Positions 9,801 to 21,065 of a DNA stretch of 64,000 nucleotides are shown here, piece after piece. The stretch comes from Timema cristinae (taxonomy: Eukaryota; Arthropoda; Insecta; Phasmatodea; Timematidae), in NCBI GenBank assembly GCA_039000515.1, contig JBCFYV010011164.1:31507433-31571432 (forward strand), given 5' to 3'. The translations under genes were made by a program, and so were the position numbers. Under the pieces are notes generated by a model. It was not told where the DNA came from. It did not search any database and was given only the letters and a program-made list of their open reading frames with translations. The first letter of the stretch is position 1; each line of letters starts with the position of its first letter.

Positions 9801-9849
9801 TTTTTTTTTTAGATTTGGAAATCTCTAGGGGAGCTCCTTACCCGTTTTC

Positions 9850-11320
9850 TAGTTCTTCATTTTTACATCCAAAAATTTTCTTGATTGGATTTAGGTGATT
9901 CTTACACCAACCGCCGCAATTTCAATCTTCCACTATAACGATAGGTAATTTATTCTTTTAATTTTGGAGATCTAAATACCTTCATTTTACCAAACTCCAC
10001 TTATAAAGATAAAATATATAATACCAATTTTATTATTTAGATTGTTCCTTTGACATATCTGGCAAATTTAATTTTCTATATTCCCTAAAGTTTTTTTCTT
10101 CCTTCCGGAATTACATTTTGAAATTTAAAATGTTCATACCTTTATTATGATTTGGAATAATCCTTAAATCCACTTGCTAAATTTCAATTATCTTCCAAAA
10201 AAGATATATTTTGTATTAGTTTTGAAAATTTTGCACCCCCATTCCCTCAGTCATTTCTCCAATTTATTCTATTTTTATTTTGTTACATGGAGAAGTCCTT
10301 CTACCTGATTGCCAAATTTAAATTTTCTACCATACCTGAAAGTGATTTTATATACCCTTCCATTATATCCCGAGGTTCTATTTGAAATTTTGAGATTATT
10401 TTGGTTATTTTAATTGCTCCCTTTAACTTCCTTCTGAATTTAAGTTTTTTGTCACACTTAAAAAAATTATATTAATTTTGGAAATTGTAAGCCCCTCCCA
10501 CCCTCTCCCTATTTGTCCAGTTAGCAATTAGACTTTTCACATTTTTAAATTTGTTTGGTTATTTGAATTTATACTTAAACTGTCTGCCAAATCTAGATAT
10601 TCTACTATACTTAAGTTTTTTTTATGAACCCTACGCACTCTATTTCTGGAGACCCATGTTAAAAGTGTCAGGCTTTTATAATTATTTGGAGTGGTATCTT
10701 TCTTTACTTTCATGCAGAGTTTCAGTTTTATAATACATTGATTAGTAATTCTAGTTTTGTAAATTTGTAACCTTCCAATTCCCTCCTCCTAGACTTTTTT
10801 TTTCCAAAATTATTCTGAAAAATTTTAGATTCTAAGACTCGTTTGGCTATCTGGAGTTTTTCTCGACCTGTTTGCCAAATTATAATGTTCCACCTCATTT
10901 TCAAAAGTATTTTCTAACTATAGCTTCTCCCCCTCCATTTCTCAAAATTCCACTACAAAATTTAAAATTTTCAGACCTAATATTCATTTGGAGTGGTCCT
11001 TGTATCACAGAAAAATAGTTTAATGTATTATTTAGGAAATGGATTAAATAGCATTGCTATTACACTTAATATTTATGGTTATAGCTCCATCTAAACCGCA
11101 TAATATTTAAATTGAAAAATGACACCAGGTCACGGGAACTGCATTTGTGTCCAGGTGCCAATTTTTAATCTAAAAAAAAAAAATTGGAAATGAGTCTCGT
11201 AACCCTACCAATTCTTCAACTCTCAATTATAAATTTCAAATTTTAAGATTTAATTGGATATCTTCGGGCGTTCTTATTTCGGCTTCCCAAATTTAAATTG
11301 TCTATCATTAAATTTTTCAC
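9850..11320 (+). repeat. Repeat K: degenerate ~130-base repeat array
   Basis: Recurrent landmarks GGAG(T/A)GGTCCTT, (T)GCCAAATTTAAATTTTCTA and CCCCTCCC..TTTCTCAAAATT return at irregular spacing (GCCAAAT-type motifs near 10070, 10175, 10310, 10585, 10875, 11285). The same motifs on the opposite strand fill 32740-33500. Units are diverged and I judged them by eye, so period and boundaries are approximate. Confidence 0.45.
11110..11170. repeat. Family E-like inverted fragment
   Basis: 'ATTGAAAAATGACACC' and 'TGTCCAGGTGCCAATTTTT' are the E tail motif in inverted orientation within 60 bases; the tRNA-like core is missing. Confidence 0.35.
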
Positions 11321-11327
11321 TTTCTCG

Positions 11328-11863
11328 CTATATTACAGGTAGAGAAAATATTGTGATCGTCAAACAAATCGAACTCGAGATTTTGATGAATTTTGATGTT
11401 TCATGACCCCCTGAATCCGAAACAATGTTTTTTGAATTTCTATCTTTCTTTCTGTACCTCATAGTAGAGTCTAAACTATTTTAACGATTGGAATAAAACT
11501 TGGTATCTAGGTTTTCCATAGGGTTGCCCCGAGTGGTTTTTGGAATTGGATATCCAACCTTAAAATTAAGTGTAGTTTACTGAAGGGCAAAAAAAAACTA
11601 TTTTCTCAAAACTGGCTCTAATGATTTCGATCAAATTTCATTCCTAAGCATCTATCAATTTTCCAAACAAATTGGCTAATCTAAATTTTTCTTCAAACGA
11701 ATCTGGTTACGGTCTGATGCGTAGATTTTCATTTTCTATCATATCTCCTTAACTATTTGAGATATGAAACTACCTATCATTTCAAATATGTAGGTATATT
11801 TATATTAAAAATCTTTTATTTGAAATATATTTTTACTAAACCAATATTTTTCAAGTTATACGC

Positions 11864-11905
<42 letters not shown>
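11328..11905 (+). mobile_element. Repeat J, copy 1
   Basis: Ordered landmarks shared with copies at 11925, 41637 and 58083: 'ACAGGTAGAGAAAATATTG', GTGATCGTC, 'GATGTTTCATGACCCCCTGA', TCTTTCTTTCTGTACCTC, ACTTGGTATCTAGG, 'AGGGTTGCCCCGAG', 'TAGTTTACTGAAGGGCAAA', 'ATTTGAGATATGAAACTA', ending in an (AT)n run at 11865. Unknown class, no coding. Confidence 0.7.

Positions 11906-11919
<14 letters not shown>
11865..11919. repeat. (AT)n microsatellite
   Basis: Nearly uninterrupted AT repeat between the two J copies; a similar run follows the J copy near 58810. Confidence 0.9.
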
Positions 11920-11921
<2 letters not shown>

Positions 11922-11924
11922 CTT

Positions 11925-12420
11925 TTCGAATATTAAAGGTAAAGTACTGCGACCGTAAAAAAAATGTAACCCAAGATGTTAATGGATGTCGACGTTTCAT
12001 GACCCCCTGAACCCTAAAAAGTGGTTTTTGCAATGCCATCTGTCTGTGTGTCTGTCTAATCCTAGAATAAATAGTGGGCGAAAAGAGAAACATATCGATT
12101 TTTGGTTAAAATCGGCTCTAACAGTTTTGATTAAAATTCGTATCTATGGGTTGATTAAACCTATAAATAAAAAAGATATTTCAATTTTCCATGAAAATTA
12201 CTTTTAGGGTAATTGACAGAGACTGAAATTTCTGAAACTCCACAATTATTTGAGATATTAAATAACTTATCATTGCAAAATTGTAGTACTATTAAAATAA
12301 AAAACTTTTATTTGAAATATTTTTATAAAACCAATAGTTTCAGGGGAAATGTTTGTAATGCAATGATTTCTCTCCATAATTTTATACCCAATAGACGATA
12401 TTCACCCTTTTTATTGGCCT
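11925..12420 (+). mobile_element. Repeat J, copy 2
   Basis: Same landmark order as copy 1 (GTCGACGTTTCATGACCCCC, CTGTCTGTGTGTCTGTCTAA, ATTCGTATCTA, 'TATTTGAGATATTAAATAAC', 'TATAAAACCAATAGTTTCA') with a deletion after the CTGTCTGT run that removes the GGTATCTAGG/GCCCCGAG part. Confidence 0.65.
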
Positions 12421-13310
12421 AAATTTATAAATAAGGAATTTAATAGCATTGCGATACCTATAAGATGTGCAACACCGAGTAAAATATCGAAAATTTTAAC
12501 CGAAAGTCAAAATTTTATTTCGTAGTGTTGACCCTCGTGAACCCAATAATGACATTTTTTCTTGGCCCAAATATACAATGAGGACTTTAATCGTTTAAAA
12601 ATAAAAAATTCAAAACTGAAAGTAAAAAAAAAAGGTTGTATGTAAGTAGGACGAGTTTTGGGTAAATATCTCCATTTTTAGACAATGGAGCGAGAAAGTC
12701 AGTGCGGAATTCCGTACCATTAATTTAATTTTAAAATAACACCTTTTAAATTTTGTTGTAAGTTTTTAAAATACACTAGTGGTATGGTATCAATTCCACT
12801 GGAGCTCTTTAAAAAAAATTACAGAAAACCGGATTACTATAAAAGACTCCTGAATTGAGAAGTAATGCCTTCCTAAGTTGAATGTTATCATGGGGATGAG
12901 ACAGATTCTTAAGGTATATTCCATCATTTTCTTAATAGTCTTGTGACTTCCACTTCTTCAAAGTTTCACCCAAGGAACAAATAGTTTCAAGAGGACTGTA
13001 TTACTGGGTCATCCACACAACCTATACACGCATTGGCTCGAACGGTAAATGCCACTAAATCCTGTTGTCCAGAGGAAGTGCCTTTAGATAACTACCTCGT
13101 CTTGTAGAAAACTGCTTTTGACAACGTAGGTTACACCGATCCCCGTATTCTGACACATTCTTTGGCTGGTACAAATACTTAGTGGTACGGGACCATTAAT
13201 TCTACTTACAAGCGTCTGTGTAAACCATGATTTTACCAACACGCACGGGTACGTCCTCGCAACAAGGTGGTTAGAGTGGGCGACCCAAGAGTCCTGCTAT
13301 TCAAATGGTA
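12421..13310. other. Unannotated stretch
   Basis: 12421-12620 may continue J-related sequence (TTTAATAGCATTGCGATAC resembles 11043). The rest is unassigned. Confidence 0.3.
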
Positions 13311-13314
13311 AATA

Positions 13315-13500
13315 TCCGCGCTGGTGGGCACATACAAGGTAGATATAGGTTCTAATCTCGGTCGGATGTATTGAGGTGGTTTTTTAACGTTTGGTTCCTC
13401 ACCATCTCACGCCACACATGCGGGTATATTTACTCTGGATTTGACCTACACTCATTAGTGTAAACATGCGTGTAGGTTGGACGGAAGTGAGACGCTGAGC
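13315..13500 (+). mobile_element. SINE D with head deletion
   Basis: 'GCTGGTGGGCACATAC' runs directly into 'GGTTCTAATCTCGGTCGG', so the segment between box A and box B is shortened. Body and tail (CATTAGTGTAAACATGCG) follow. Confidence 0.7.
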
Positions 13501-14880
13501 ACGTGTAATAGTGGATTAACTATTCTAGGTTCATCTTGCTTATCCTAGTACTCATCTGGGTTCCGTCTGTGATCGGGCAAGGATCTTATAAACCTATGGT
13601 ATTTAAACCTTTTTGTTCATGTACAACCATCTTCAACTTTTACCCCCAAAGTTGATGGTACATAATGCATGCTACACACATTCTATAATCTGCATCTAAA
13701 ATAATACATATCTAAATAAATGGTGCTTCCAGATCGCATGGCCGTACGGTCCCTTATGACTAACCCTAAATATAACCGTGATCATTCTGTGTTTATTATA
13801 TAATATTATATATAGATATTTTTTCAAATTTACACAACCCCTAAGGGTATTTTTATGTCCCCCATGTTGAATCCCCTCGCCACGACCAGAAGCAGACTTG
13901 TCTCGCAAGAAAGACATCTTGAGGGAGACAGGGAAATGTCATACGTGCCTAATTTTCATAAACGAGTCTCAATTAACTAACTAGTTATTAGCTAATTTCT
14001 ATTACCCTGTTATTGAACAAGACAATTATCTTTCCTGTGAATAACAGTTGAATGGTGATAATTATAATATTCGTTATGTCAAGTATCATAATAATCAAAT
14101 GTTGAAATGTTTGTCCCTCATTTGACCTTATCTACTATGTACAGTTCCCGCCACAAAGTGTAAGTTTTAGTTATAAGTTTCACTGAAATTCTGTCGATTT
14201 TGTTGATCTTGGATTTACTTTGCTCCTCTGATTGATTTTTAACCACTCTTTTATTTGTACTTTAATTTACCTCTATGTTATTGAAATATTGTATTGGACA
14301 GTGTTAACCAGTTATTAATTCTTAATGGCTGTTGGTCTACGTATATAGTTAATAACTCTAATAAATAAGACACCAAATAAGGTCCAAAGCACCCTCGGCT
14401 ACCTCTGAGGATCCTTAACGCTCTAAGTTCTACTCATCCGGTCTATAGCTCATCTACGGTGGAAGTGTAGGTAAGTGATAGCTAATAAATGGTTCTTTAT
14501 TGCAAAAATTGGCTCTTGATTACTATGAGAACTGTTTCGTAATATTTTTATTGATAATAAACTATTAATAAACACGTAAATATTTCCTAATATATTGAAA
14601 TAATTATCAGCCAATGTTGGCAATAAAAACCTTCTGCTAGCTGTCACCACAACTCTTGCCGGAGAGGAGATTTATGTACAGTGACGGTGTAGAGATTAGG
14701 TAGGCCTGCACATAATTGTTTAGGAACTGTAGCCTACCTGCACTTGTGTGGATAGAGAGTAGTAAAACGTGTAGGAAAAAAATGTATCAGTACGGGTGCA
14801 CTCGAATTGTGGAATAAAGTATGCTTGGCATCTTGTACACATGAGATTAAAAACAAACTGTAATCCCATTCAAATCCTAT
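13501..14880. other. Unannotated stretch
   Basis: No gene or repeat recognised; moderately AT-rich with (TA) runs near 13800. Confidence 0.35.
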
Positions 14881-14887
14881 CCCCTAA

Positions 14888-14950
14888 CATAAATTCACCT
14901 AGCTAACCTAAAGTAACCTAACCTAGCATAACCTAAACTAACCTAACCTC
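14888..14950 (+). repeat. Interstitial AACCT (telomere-like) repeats
   Basis: 'CCTAGCTAACCTAAAG', 'TAACCTAACCTAGCATAACC', 'TAAACTAACCTAACCTCC'. The unit AACCT is the complement strand of the TTAGG telomere repeat usual in arthropods. About nine degenerate units. Confidence 0.7.
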
Positions 14951-15194
14951 CATTTTCCATCTCGAACAAAGTCATTATAGATTTAAATTTTACTCTGCAG
15001 TTCGTGTAAGGCTATTACCAAGCTCGAATGAGTTTTTCCACAATTTGTGTACAACTGACTCGAATTCTAATCCCTACCTCTCCTTCACCAACAAATTTGA
15101 CAAGACGAGAATTACGGCGTTGTCCGCGTGCCCACCGGAGTAGGCAAATGGCCTCAATATATTTTCATTATTTTTTTCCCACTGTGTGAAGTTC

Positions 15195-15400
15195 GGGTTA
15201 TATGCATACATATCCTTAACGCAGATGTGTTAAGATGAGAAAAGTGGAGTTTAAAGGAAACGTAAGTTACCTTAATTCACTTGGAGGGAAAGTGAAACAC
15301 TATTTAGGAAAATATCCTCAAATACACTCAGCCAGGATTTGAACCCCAACCTTCTAGCCACTGGCAAACTAGACTAGATGAGCTTGACATTTGACCGTGT
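15195..15400 (-). mobile_element. SINE A/D, diverged
   Basis: 'TTCGGGTTATATGCATAC' (tail), 'GCCAGGATTTGAACCCCAAC' (box B reversed) and 'AACTAGACTAGATGAG' (head) lie in the right order. Confidence 0.65.
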
Positions 15401-15671
15401 ATCCCTCCCCAGATAAAATTTTACTTACCATAAGTTGCAGAAAATCTGCCAGCAAAATAAAAATATTATCTTGTTTTGTTCTATTTGTACGCTAAAAGGC
15501 TATTTTGCTTGCATTGAAATATAAAACTATTTAATCTAAGGGCACATGGTGTGGAGAATGAATTGTAAAGAAATGTGCCCGTGTTTGCCTTTAAAGAAAG
15601 TATGTGATAGAATCTTTACTTCCCTTTTCAAAGCCATGAATGTAAACGCAGACCTCTCTCTATCTGATACA

Positions 15672-15900
15672 TATGGGTACGTGGACTAAGGCGTCAGTCT
15701 CGTCTTATTTGGTTTGCGGGTGATTGGGAGATGGAGGTTCTAATCTCAGCCGGAAATACCGAGATATTTCCAAAATTGTTTCCTAGCGACCCTCCACACA
15801 AATGCGAATACACTCTCTATGAAATCATACCTTCCTCATTTCTACCATATTAATATACATATATGGATAGCTCGGACGGGTGATAAGATGAGGACCGCGC
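15672..15900 (+). mobile_element. SINE D, near full length
   Basis: Head GGGTACGTGGACTAAGGCG, box B 'GGTTCTAATCTCAGCCGG', body 'CCACACAAATGCGAATAC', tail 'GATAGCTCGGACGGGTGATA'. A degraded reversed copy may precede it at 15530-15660. Confidence 0.75.
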
Positions 15901-16397
15901 GTGCACATATATAAAAAAACGCGTTCCTCTGGCTAGATCATTCACTTTTAATGAGCTGTGTGTATAAACTAAAAGGCGTGTGAGTGAAATCGGCATCTTT
16001 CATGCAATTAATTAAATTTACCGCCACCGTGGTTTTATCGGCATGCCTTCCCCACAATGCACCACATGAAGATGGCGTTTTATGGCTGTGTAATATTGAG
16101 TCTCATCTTCACGTAAGAAGAGTGAAGAAGGAACAGTAAAAAGTGGTTTACATTCCGCTTTGCAACTAGAGCATGCACAGTACCGCACTGTTTAAATCAT
16201 TTATCATCATTAATCTTGCAATCTTAATGATTTGGCAGTATTATTTTTGTTTGGCATTTCTCATCTCTGTTTCACTTGAGTTATCTTGTGTATGTAACTT
16301 AGCCATGATTTTTATTCACTAGGGGACCTACGTTTAACACTGCCAAAGACGATGGATTGTTTTAGAAATGAGGAACTACATCTGTATTAACTTGGAG

Positions 16398-16711
16398 CAG
16401 CGATTTTAAACCTTTTATACTCACGGCACACTGAACAAGGCACTAAAATGATCAAGGCACACCTTGAGTTTTTAAGAAGAGATTTTTATCACTTTAAAAC
16501 TAGTACTAAGATTTGCCTAGTAGTTCAATAGATATAATTCTAATAAGTGTGTTATTAAAAAGAATTATTATGGATTTTATAAGATTACTCTCATTCTTTA
16601 AACTTTTTCTCGCTTATGTTTTTATCTTCCCCCAAACTTCTTCGGCCAACCTGCTAGCCCTTACCCACGACAAGCCCAATGCGCCGTGACACATAGGTTA
16701 AAAAAATGCTG
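16398..16711 (+). mobile_element. hAT-like MITE
   Basis: Left CAGCGATTTTAAACCTTTTA..CACGGC and right GCCGTG..TAGGTTAAAAAAATGCTG are inverted repeats. The 8 bases flanking (ACTTGGAG, GATTAGAG) agree at 5 of 8, an aged duplication. 314 bases, no coding. The CACGGCACAC terminal motif is typical of some hAT families. Confidence 0.65.
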
Positions 16712-16746
16712 GATTAGAGAGGGTGGGAAAATCATAGTTATAAATA

Positions 16747-16975
16747 CCCTCTAAGAGGTGTTTGGACAAAGGCGCCAGTCTAGTCTTGTTTGTCAAGATC
16801 AGGGCTAGAATCCTGTGCGGACATGCAGTGGTGGTTTTCCTAAATTTGTTTCACACACTACCTTTCCATAGATGCGGGTACATTTAGAGTTACTCTAAAT
16901 TCTACCTTCCTAATTCCTATAGTATTAATGTAGATACGCGAATATCCAGTACGAATTTTAAGACGTGGAGTACAA
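16747..16975 (+). mobile_element. SINE D
   Basis: 'GTGTTTGGACAAAGGCGCCA' head, 'GGGCTAGAATCCTGTGCGG' box B, 'ATAGATGCGGGTACATTTA' body, 'AAGACGTGGAG' end. Confidence 0.7.
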
Positions 16976-16989
16976 TGATGAATAGTACG

Positions 16990-17200
16990 AGGAAAACCCC
17001 CATCAGTTGCATTCGACTGAGAAACGAACCTAGATCTTCAAATCATAGACAATCCTATTTATAGCGATTCTGATAGTTTAGTTCACGTGACCACTAATAT
17101 AGGTATTTTGAGAAAAAAAGTCTCTAATGTGCCCAGCTGGGATTATAATTCCGACCTCCCAAGCCTGTAAAGCGCGCTGGCACTTAGCTAAATTCATCGA
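16990..17200 (-). mobile_element. Two decayed SINE A fragments
   Basis: 'AAACGAACCTAGATCTTCAA' (16990-17095) and 'GATTATAATTCCGACCTCCC' (17110-17200) are two reversed box B regions, each followed by head-like sequence. Confidence 0.5.
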
Positions 17201-17540
17201 TTATTTTGTGTTTTGTTTCAAAGCTCGGAAATGACAAGTGTTGAACTTCCTTCCATAATTTTTGTGGGCAGCTTCTCGAGGAAATATGGCGTAGCTAACA
17301 AACTGCCTGCTTCCTGGTGAACCACAACTGTGAGACTGCTTCACTTTATCCAGAGGCTGTAATTTGAAACCATTTCGAGCTGTTTTCGCTCTTTCATAAT
17401 CTGGTTACCAAACTCTCATTGCACTAGTGTGGGTGTATTTTCTTTAAGCCACCCCTTCTTAAATATCTCTTCGTATATTGGGTCTTTAACCTTAAACAGA
17501 TAAGTTACATTTCACTCTAAATTTAAAATTAACTTAAACT

Positions 17541-17775
17541 CGCTTCGGTAGTCGCATGCTCTAAAGCATTACTCTCGCAATAGACTGGCCTATCGATTAC
17601 GGGGAGATCAATGGTTTGATTCCCGGTCAGATGTACTGAGGAAAGTTTTCCTAAATAGTGTTACACACTAAGCAAATGCGGGTATACTTTTAATTTAACC
17701 TTTCTCACCCTTAGAACATTAGTGTGACTAGTACTTATGAGTACAGCCTGAAAGGGTAGTAATACGTGGAGCAGA
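17541..17775 (+). mobile_element. SINE A, near full length
   Basis: 'CTTCGGTAGTCGCATGCTCTA' opens the head, with 'CTCGCAATAGACTGG', box B 'GGTTTGATTCCCGG', 'AAGCAAATGCGGGTATAC' and 'AGGGTAGTAATACGTGGAG' following. Confidence 0.8.
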
Positions 17776-17899
17776 AAAACACTTTTTAAAACGAATTTAA
17801 ATAAAACATACTTGATATTACACTGTTTATAATGTGACGTTGAAATATATAGTCACAGCCTTTGATGAAATAAAAATATAACAGATGACACATTAATTA

Positions 17900-18140
17900 T
17901 TATTTATTATTATTATTAAATTGCACCGCGTCTTACTACCCGTTCGGGTTGTACGCTTATGTAATAACTACGCTAATGGTTTTATGGATAGGAAGATTAT
18001 ATATAGAAGTGTAGCCACATTTGCGTGGAGGGAGAGTGGAAAACTATTTTGGAAAACTACCCTCGGTACACCCGACTGAGATTTGAACCTCGATCTCCCC
18101 GTCATCGGTAGTCTTGTACACTGCGAGAGTCGCACACTAG
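17900..18140 (-). mobile_element. SINE A, near full length
   Basis: Tail (ATT)n + 'GCACCGCGTCTTACTACCCG', body 'CACATTTGCGTGGAGGGAG', box B 'GATTTGAACCTCGATCTCCC', head up to 'GCGAGAGTCGC'. One of the better-kept tails. Confidence 0.85.
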
Positions 18141-18339
18141 AATTTGCTTTTTAATAGTATTTAAATAATTAAAGGTTACCCTAGTTAAAACACTTTTTGT
18201 AGTCAATCTTACTTATTTAACTATAAATATTGAAAACTGCACTTTGGCTCTCATACGGCCGGTTAAATAGCACTAATGTAAAACGTATGGCACTAAAAGA
18301 CACTTAAAGTTTTTATTCAAGCATATGGCACTTGCAACT

Positions 18340-18530
18340 AGTGAAAGAGACGAATGCACGCGCATGCGCAGAAGAAGCTGTTCCAGTTTGCTACACTAGC
18401 CGTGAGACGCACTCTGCATGTCATCATGATATCAAACGACTCCCAAATGTTCGAATCATCTTCTACGACGTCAAGCTATGCTCGACCAAGCGTGAGAGGC
18501 GTGTCGTTTTACTTCTCAAAGTAAATAAAT
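18340..18530 (+). other. CpG-richer patch with GCGCATGCGC palindrome
   Basis: The AT-rich context is broken by a CpG-richer patch with 'CACGCGCATGCGCAGAAG' at 18357. A 66-codon frame (18332-18532) lacks recognisable features. Not called a gene. Confidence 0.3.
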
Positions 18531-18661
18531 AATATTGTTATACATTCAACGTAACTCTTGAATAATTTTTTTGTTTTATTTGTAAAGAAATCGCTTCACG
18601 CCATGTGCGTCAACAAAACGAATGACCTTGATATAATTTTTATGAAGCTATATTGAAATAT

Positions 18662-18735
18662 TGTTATATTTGAAAAATTACACATAGACACGGGATTCGA
18701 TCCCGGGATACTTGGCTTAGCGTACCAATTATCTA
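18662..18735 (-). mobile_element. SINE family E
   Basis: On the minus strand: 'GGATCATTGTTAGATAATTG', 'GTACGCTAAGCC', box B 'GGGATCGAATCCCGTGTC' and 'TGTAATTTTTCAAATA', matching the order at 55357-55440. Confidence 0.5.
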
Positions 18736-18844
18736 ACAATGATCCTTGTTCAGTGTCATTCTTCACTCATAGTTTAAGGCAGTCTGTAATAAACTTGTGT
18801 ACAAGTTGTGGTCTAACTAAAAAAAAATAATTTTTTTCATTAAT

Positions 18845-19100
18845 CTCCGCGCCTTACTACCCGTTTAGGTTATACACATATCTGATAATTATACTGAAGG
18901 AAGGAAATATTTATTCTTCCACACAAATGCGGGCGGATCACATTTAAGAGGTAATCTACCCACATTTGCGTGGAAGGAGGTGGGAAACCATTTAGGAAAT
19001 TATAATCATCCTCGTTAGACCCTACCGGGGTTCGAGCTCCAAACTCCCAGGTCAATATAACATCAGAGTTGTGTCAGACCATTCGGCCACTGAAGCGAGT
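18845..19100 (-). mobile_element. SINE A with internal inverted duplication
   Basis: Tail 'CGCGCCTTACTACCCG', box B 'GGGGTTCGAGCTCC', head 'CAGACCATTCGGCCACTG'. The body contains CCACACAAATGCGGGCGG and, 40 bases on, its rough complement CCCACATTTGCGTGG, so a piece of the body is present in both orientations. Confidence 0.75.
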
Positions 19101-19196
19101 CTCCAAATATTTAAGTAGGCCTAGATGTAGCGGAAACTCTTGATTTTCAAACTTTAAACTTTCTCATCTGTAAATTTAGTACAGTATTGTGTTATT

Positions 19197-19420
19197 TGCA
19201 CGCGGATAGAGACGATAGTCACGTCTTGTTTGGTTTCGGGCGAGGAGAGGTAAAGGTTTGAATCCAAAACTGGTGTACTGAGGTGTATTTTGTCCAAATT
19301 GGTTTCCTACTATCTTTCCACGCAAATTCAAACCCCACTTTTCTCTAAACTATATTTCCTAATGCCTGCCCCATTAGAGTAAATACAGGAGACCCACAGA
19401 AGAGTAGGAAGATGAGGAAC
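19197..19420 (+). mobile_element. SINE D
   Basis: 'CACGCGGATAGAGACGATAG' head, box B 'GGTTTGAATCCAAAACTGG', 'CCACGCAAATTCAAACC', 'GCCCCATTAGAGTAAATAC'. Confidence 0.7.
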
Positions 19421-19429
19421 ACAAATAAA

Positions 19430-20240
19430 ACTTTTTTAAGACTCCACTATGTTACCAGGTGCTCTGATGTGATATTCAGTAATTTTTGTGTACTGTAATA
19501 AGATTATTTACAAACTCTCTTACTAAAATACTAAATGGTTCTAATATTAACTCATTTGTCGTTTCCGCAAGTTTCTGATGCAAAAAAGTAACGGAAAGTA
19601 ATTATTAAATATTCACGAAACAAATTTAACAAGCCAAGGAAAGGTATGTGTGTGTTGTAGAATTGGAATCAAACGTTATAAAATCAAATTTATTGTATTG
19701 AATTATAAACTAAAACATTGTTAAAAAAATATGTTTGTTTTTAAAAGACGTGGACGAAAAATATAATAAAAATATATCTTTAATACTATTTTGAATAGTT
19801 ATGTTATTTCTATTATTTTAAATAAAAAAAACAGTGGAATGTATCGTAATTAATTGTTATGTCACGTTTTAATGAAGGCATATCTACCCATTTGTCTGCA
19901 ACCACACTAATAGAATGACTAGCACCAAATCTATCGGTCAACAGGAAACTTACTTGTTTCCTATTTATAATGAAACTAGTATTTAATCTTAACTCTTGCA
20001 GTCAAAACATGTTTTTACAAAGATAACTTTTTCCCTGAAGGCGTTTGATTTCTTTAATAGTTTGTCGGCACATGAAATTCTTCATCTCCCATGCAATATT
20101 ACGTGTTTATAATGTATTTGTAGTCGGCACAAACTTTTAAGTATGGTAAATAAAGCACGCCAGAAAAGTAACACTTGCTTGTTCAAAATATTTTTTTACT
20201 CATTAGTTGGAGTGGAAACTTAATTGAATTGATTTAATTC
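19430..20240. other. Unannotated AT-rich stretch
   Basis: No gene or repeat recognised. Confidence 0.4.
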
Positions 20241-20244
20241 GTAA

Positions 20245-20470
20245 CCGTATTGGTGGAAACGTGGACTAAATGACAGTCTAATGTTCAGGTGTTGGGGAGG
20301 TAAAATCTCTAATCCCAGCCAGGTGTACTTAGGATAATTACTTTCCTTTTATGGTTCACCCACTGTCTCCACGCGGATGCGCTTACATTATCTCTGAATT
20401 TTACCTTTCTCATTTCTACCCCTGTTAGTGTGATATGTTGATGTTCCGGATCTGTAGTGAGATTCAATGT
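20245..20470 (+). mobile_element. SINE D
   Basis: 'TTGGTGGAAACGTGGACTAA', 'TCTCTAATCCCAGCCAGG' (box B decayed), 'CCACGCGGATGCGCTTAC', 'CTGTTAGTGTGATATG'. Confidence 0.65.
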
Positions 20471-20613
20471 CAACATAACTGAATGTTTAGCTTGTTTGAA
20501 AAAAAATAATTGAAAGAATGGTTAGAGAATAATTTTAAATTATTTGGCTCTACATTACCTATATAATTCTACGAGTACTAAGACGCGACGAATTTAAAAG
20601 AACAGAATTAAAT

Positions 20614-21065
20614 AAAAAGGAAGAGGGGAATATTATTCCTGTGGAATAGCCCCTCCTTGACTTTCTCCACAGTAGAGTTTTATGTCTAACTTAACCCGGT
20701 CGTTCACACGAAGTTGATAACTCTATAAAAAGGAAGAGGGGAATATTATTCCTGTAGAATAGCCCCTCCTTGACTTTCTCCACAGTAGAGTTTTATGTCT
20801 AACTCTACCTGGTCGTTCACACGAAGTTGATAACTCTATAAAAAGGAAGAGGGGAATATTATTCCTGTAGAATAGCCCCTCCTTGACTTTCTCCACAGTA
20901 GAGTTTTATGTCTAACTCTACACGGTCGTTCACACGAAGTTGATAACTCTATAAAAAGGAAGAGGGGAATATTATTCCTGTAGAATAGCCCCTCCTTGAC
21001 TTTCTCCACAGTAGAGTTTTATGTCTAACTCTACCCGGTCGCTCACACGAAGTTGATAACTCTAT
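20614..21065 (+). repeat. 113-bp tandem repeat, four units
   Basis: Units start at 20614, 20727, 20840 and 20953 (AAAAAGGAAGAGGGGAATAT); the next expected start, 21066, has only the first six bases. Each unit holds two inverted repeats: AGGGG..CCCCT around ~22 bases and, in units 2-4, GTAGAGTT..AACTCTAC around 8 bases. Units differ at a handful of sites only. Confidence 0.95.

Noticed and set aside
10551..10733. 60-codon frame
   Set aside because: Lies in repeat K, AT-rich composition yields Tyr/Leu/Phe chance frame.
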